The notes beneath the pieces were generated by a model that was given only the letters and a program-made list of their open reading frames with translations, was not told the origin of the DNA and made no database searches. Made by a program: the position numbers and the translations under genes. Below are positions 10,026-11,827 of a DNA stretch of 11,827 nucleotides, piece by piece. Positions within the stretch are counted from its first letter, which is position 1, and each line of letters begins with the position of its first letter. The DNA is from an uncultured Collinsella sp. (GTDB lineage: Bacteria; Actinomycetota; Coriobacteriia; Coriobacteriales; Coriobacteriaceae), in the NCBI GenBank assembly GCA_900551975.1, contig URYA01000031.1, positions 1 through 11,827 on the forward strand, written 5' to 3'.

Positions 10026-11827
10026 CTAGAACGTCTGCTCGTAGTCGCTGTGTTTTTTGGCCGAACGCACCAGGAACTCCTGGTTGGTGTTGGTGCCCTT
10101 AAGACCCTTGATAAACGACGCGGCTGCGCGCTCAGTGTTGTTCATGCCGGCAAGAATGCGACGCAGACCAAAGACAAACGGACGCATCTGCTCGTCAACC
10201 AACAGGTCCTCGTTACGCGTACCGGAGGCAACGGGGTCGATGGCCGGGAAGATGCGGCGGTCGGCCAGGTCGCGGTCGAGCTTAAGCTCCATGTTGCCGG
10301 TGCCCTTGAACTCCTCAAAGATAACCTCGTCCATCTTGGAACCGGTGTCGATGAGGGCAGACGCCAGGATGGTGAGCGAACCGCCGTTCTCGATATTACG
10401 CGCTGCACCCAAGAAGCGCTTGGGCGGATACAGGGCCGCCGAATCTACGCCGCCAGAGAGGATGCGGCCCGAGGCAGGTGCCGCCAGGTTGTAGGCGCGG
10501 GCAAGGCGCGTGATGGAGTCGAGCACCACCACGACATCGCCGCCCAGCTCCACGATGCGCTTGGCACGCTCGATGACGAGCTCGGCCACGCGAGTGTGGT
10601 TGTCCGCGGGCATATCGAAGGTGGAGGCCACGACCTCGCCCTTAATGGAGCGCTGCATGTCGGTGACCTCTTCGGGGCGCTCGTCGACGAGCAGGCAGAT
10701 AAGGTGTACCTCGGGATTATTGATCGAGATGGACTGGCAGATCTTCTTGAGGATCGTGGTCTTGCCGGCCTTGGGCGGGGACACGATCAAGCCACGCTGA
10801 CCCTTGCCGATCGGCGACACGATGTCGATGGCACGACCGGTAATGGAATCCTTGCCATGCTCCATGCGCAGCGGCTCGTTGGGATAGACCGGGGTAAGGT
10901 CGCCGAACTTGGGACGGTTGCGAATCTGCTCGGGGTCCAGACCGTTGACGGTCGTGATTTTGGCGAGGCCGGCGCGCTTGTCGCCGCCGCGCGAAGGACG
11001 AAGCGAGCCCTCGATGACGTCGCCCGTGCGCAGACGCGCGGAGCGGATGAGGTAGGCGGGCACGAAGGCGTCGTCGTTGGACTTCATGTAGCCGTGGGCA
11101 TGGATGATGCCGGAGCTATCCGGGCGAATCTGCAGAATGCCCTTGATATCGCGGAAGCCCTCGGCCTTCGCGGCGGTGATGTAGATCTCCTCGACGAGCT
11201 CGGCCTTCTTCTTGCCGGTCGTCTCAATCTCGAACTCCTTGGCCTTCTCGCGCAGCTCGGCGACCTTCATGGCCGCGAGCTCCTCGCGCGAAAGCGTGGG
11301 CTCAGTCGGAGCGGCATTGCGCTCCTTATTGCGCTGCTTGCGGTCGCGCTGACGGTTGCGGCGATCGTTGTTGCGCTCGTCCTTGCGCTCGTTGCGGTCA
11401 TTACGCTCGTCGTTGCGCTTGTGCTGACGGCGGTTGGGGCGAGCGCTCTCTTCGGTCTCGACGGGGGCGGTGCCATCGGTTGCGGAGGCGTCTTCGTTAG
11501 CCGAAGCATCATCGCTGGCCTCGGCATTGGAATCGCCCTGCGGCTCGACCTCGGCATGCTGCTCGGCGGCCTTGGCCTTAGCGGACTTCTTGCGACCGCG
11601 CTTGGGCTTCTCGGACGCAGACTGTTCGACGTCTTGGGGCTCGGCGGCATCAGTCGATGCATCGGCGGTCGTCTCGGCGGAATCCTCGGACGCACCCTTC
11701 TTGGCAGCCTTGGCCTTGGACGTGCGCTTAGCAGCAGTACGATGGCTGCGACCAGGACGGACATCGGCGAGCTCGACATCGGCGGGAGCGGCCTCGGAAG
11801 TCGTAGCATCCTGGACGGGCGCGTCGG
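10026..11827 (-). CDS. rho: Transcription termination factor Rho, 5' end beyond window
   Basis: Rho is the hexameric RNA-dependent ATPase that ends transcription at C-rich RNA. The frame stays open from the stop at 10026 to the right edge (599 codons), so the true start is outside. The C-terminal 414 residues, counted from the internal Met at 11270, hold the Rho_N helices (E-L-R-E-K-A-K-E-F-E-I), the RNA-binding OB fold (G-I-L-Q-I-R-P), Walker A S-P-P-K-A-G-K-T-T (164-172), Walker B V-V-V-V-L-D-S-I-T-R, and the R-loop G-T-G-N-M-E-L-K-L-D-R. About 185 further residues precede that Met in frame: an Ala/Glu/Lys-rich acidic part, then an Arg/Asn/Asp/Glu-rich repeat-like stretch (about 11319-11441). 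Internal Met 11270 is not the start, because the conserved L-S-R-E-E-L-A-A just upstream belongs to the domain and no ribosome site is present. Extensions of this kind are known from actinobacterial Rho. Confidence 0.96.
   Translation of the reverse strand, partial: DAPVQDATTSEAAPADVELADVRPGRSHRTAAKRTSKAKAAKKGASEDSAETTADASTDAAEPQDVEQSASEKPKRGRKKSAKAKAAEQHAEVEPQGDSNAEASDDASANEDASATDGTAPVETEESARPNRRQHKRNDERNDRNERKDERNNDRRNRQRDRKQRNKERNAAPTEPTLSREELAAMKVAELREKAKEFEIETTGKKKAELVEEIYITAAKAEGFRDIKGILQIRPDSSGIIHAHGYMKSNDDAFVPAYLIRSARLRTGDVIEGSLRPSRGGDKRAGLAKITTVNGLDPEQIRNRPKFGDLTPVYPNEPLRMEHGKDSITGRAIDIVSPIGKGQRGLIVSPPKAGKTTILKKICQSISINNPEVHLICLLVDERPEEVTDMQRSIKGEVVASTFDMPADNHTRVAELVIERAKRIVELGGDVVVVLDSITRLARAYNLAAPASGRILSGGVDSAALYPPKRFLGAARNIENGGSLTILASALIDTGSKMDEVIFEEFKGTGNMELKLDRDLADRRIFPAIDPVASGTRNEDLLVDEQMRPFVFGLRRILAGMNNTERAAASFIKGLKGTNTNQEFLVRSAKKHSDYEQTF

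Noticed and set aside
11267..11809. Minus-strand frame of 180 codons upstream of the internal rho Met
   Set aside because: It is out of frame with rho and Pro/Arg/Ser-rich; the rho frame itself is open throughout and has the expected extension.
1..11827. CRISPR array or insertion sequence
   Set aside because: No regularly spaced direct repeats, no cas gene, no transposase frame and no paired terminal inverted repeats with target duplication were seen.

Overview
The window is GC-rich, gene-dense bacterial DNA that reads like a gut actinobacterium of the Coriobacteriia, most likely Collinsella or a relative. The evidence is the strongly GC3-biased coding, a Rho factor with a long charged N-terminal extension, and the types of the chromosomal genes. 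The genus is an inference, not a proof.

Positions 1 to about 5186 are the right-hand part of an integrated mobile element (prophage-like, or an integrative conjugative/mobilizable element). Its right edge is a tyrosine integrase (3789-5027) that points at the 3' end of a tRNA-Lys gene. Next to the integrase lies an Abi_2/AbiF-type HEPN protein (2623-3564). It is preceded by what looks like a short structured RNA with its own promoter and intrinsic terminator (about 2529-2607). A divergent pair of small HTH regulators (1679-1909 minus, 2060-2449 plus) shares a control region with three palindromic operators. Two of these fill the -35/-10 spacers of the two opposing promoters, which is a classic bistable or lysogeny-type switch. 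Leftward lies a compact run of very small genes: a 74-aa protein, a 50-aa two-helix membrane protein, a possible 22-aa membrane peptide, an excisionase-like HTH protein, a 52-aa membrane protein, and the start of a ParB-like protein that runs off the left edge. A 154-aa two-helix membrane protein (842-1306) is embedded in the opposite orientation. A 150-bp cluster of GC-rich hairpins (592-740) is not explained by any gene.

Positions 5186 to 11827 are ordinary chromosome: tRNA-Lys(CTT) and tRNA-His(GTG) in one minus-strand transcript; a PLP aminotransferase and a ROK-family sugar kinase (fructokinase-like) on the plus strand, each followed by an intrinsic terminator; a minus-strand pair encoding a membrane-anchored acidic protein of unknown function and a VanZ-like protein; and the gene for transcription terminator Rho, still open at the right edge.

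Working model: the leftward early operon is held off by a repressor bound at a perfect palindrome inside its strong promoter. The repressor, abi and int side is the quiescent-state module, so the Abi protein is probably expressed as a host-protecting cargo. Excision would be tied to the leftward operon, because the excisionase-like gene lies there rather than beside int.
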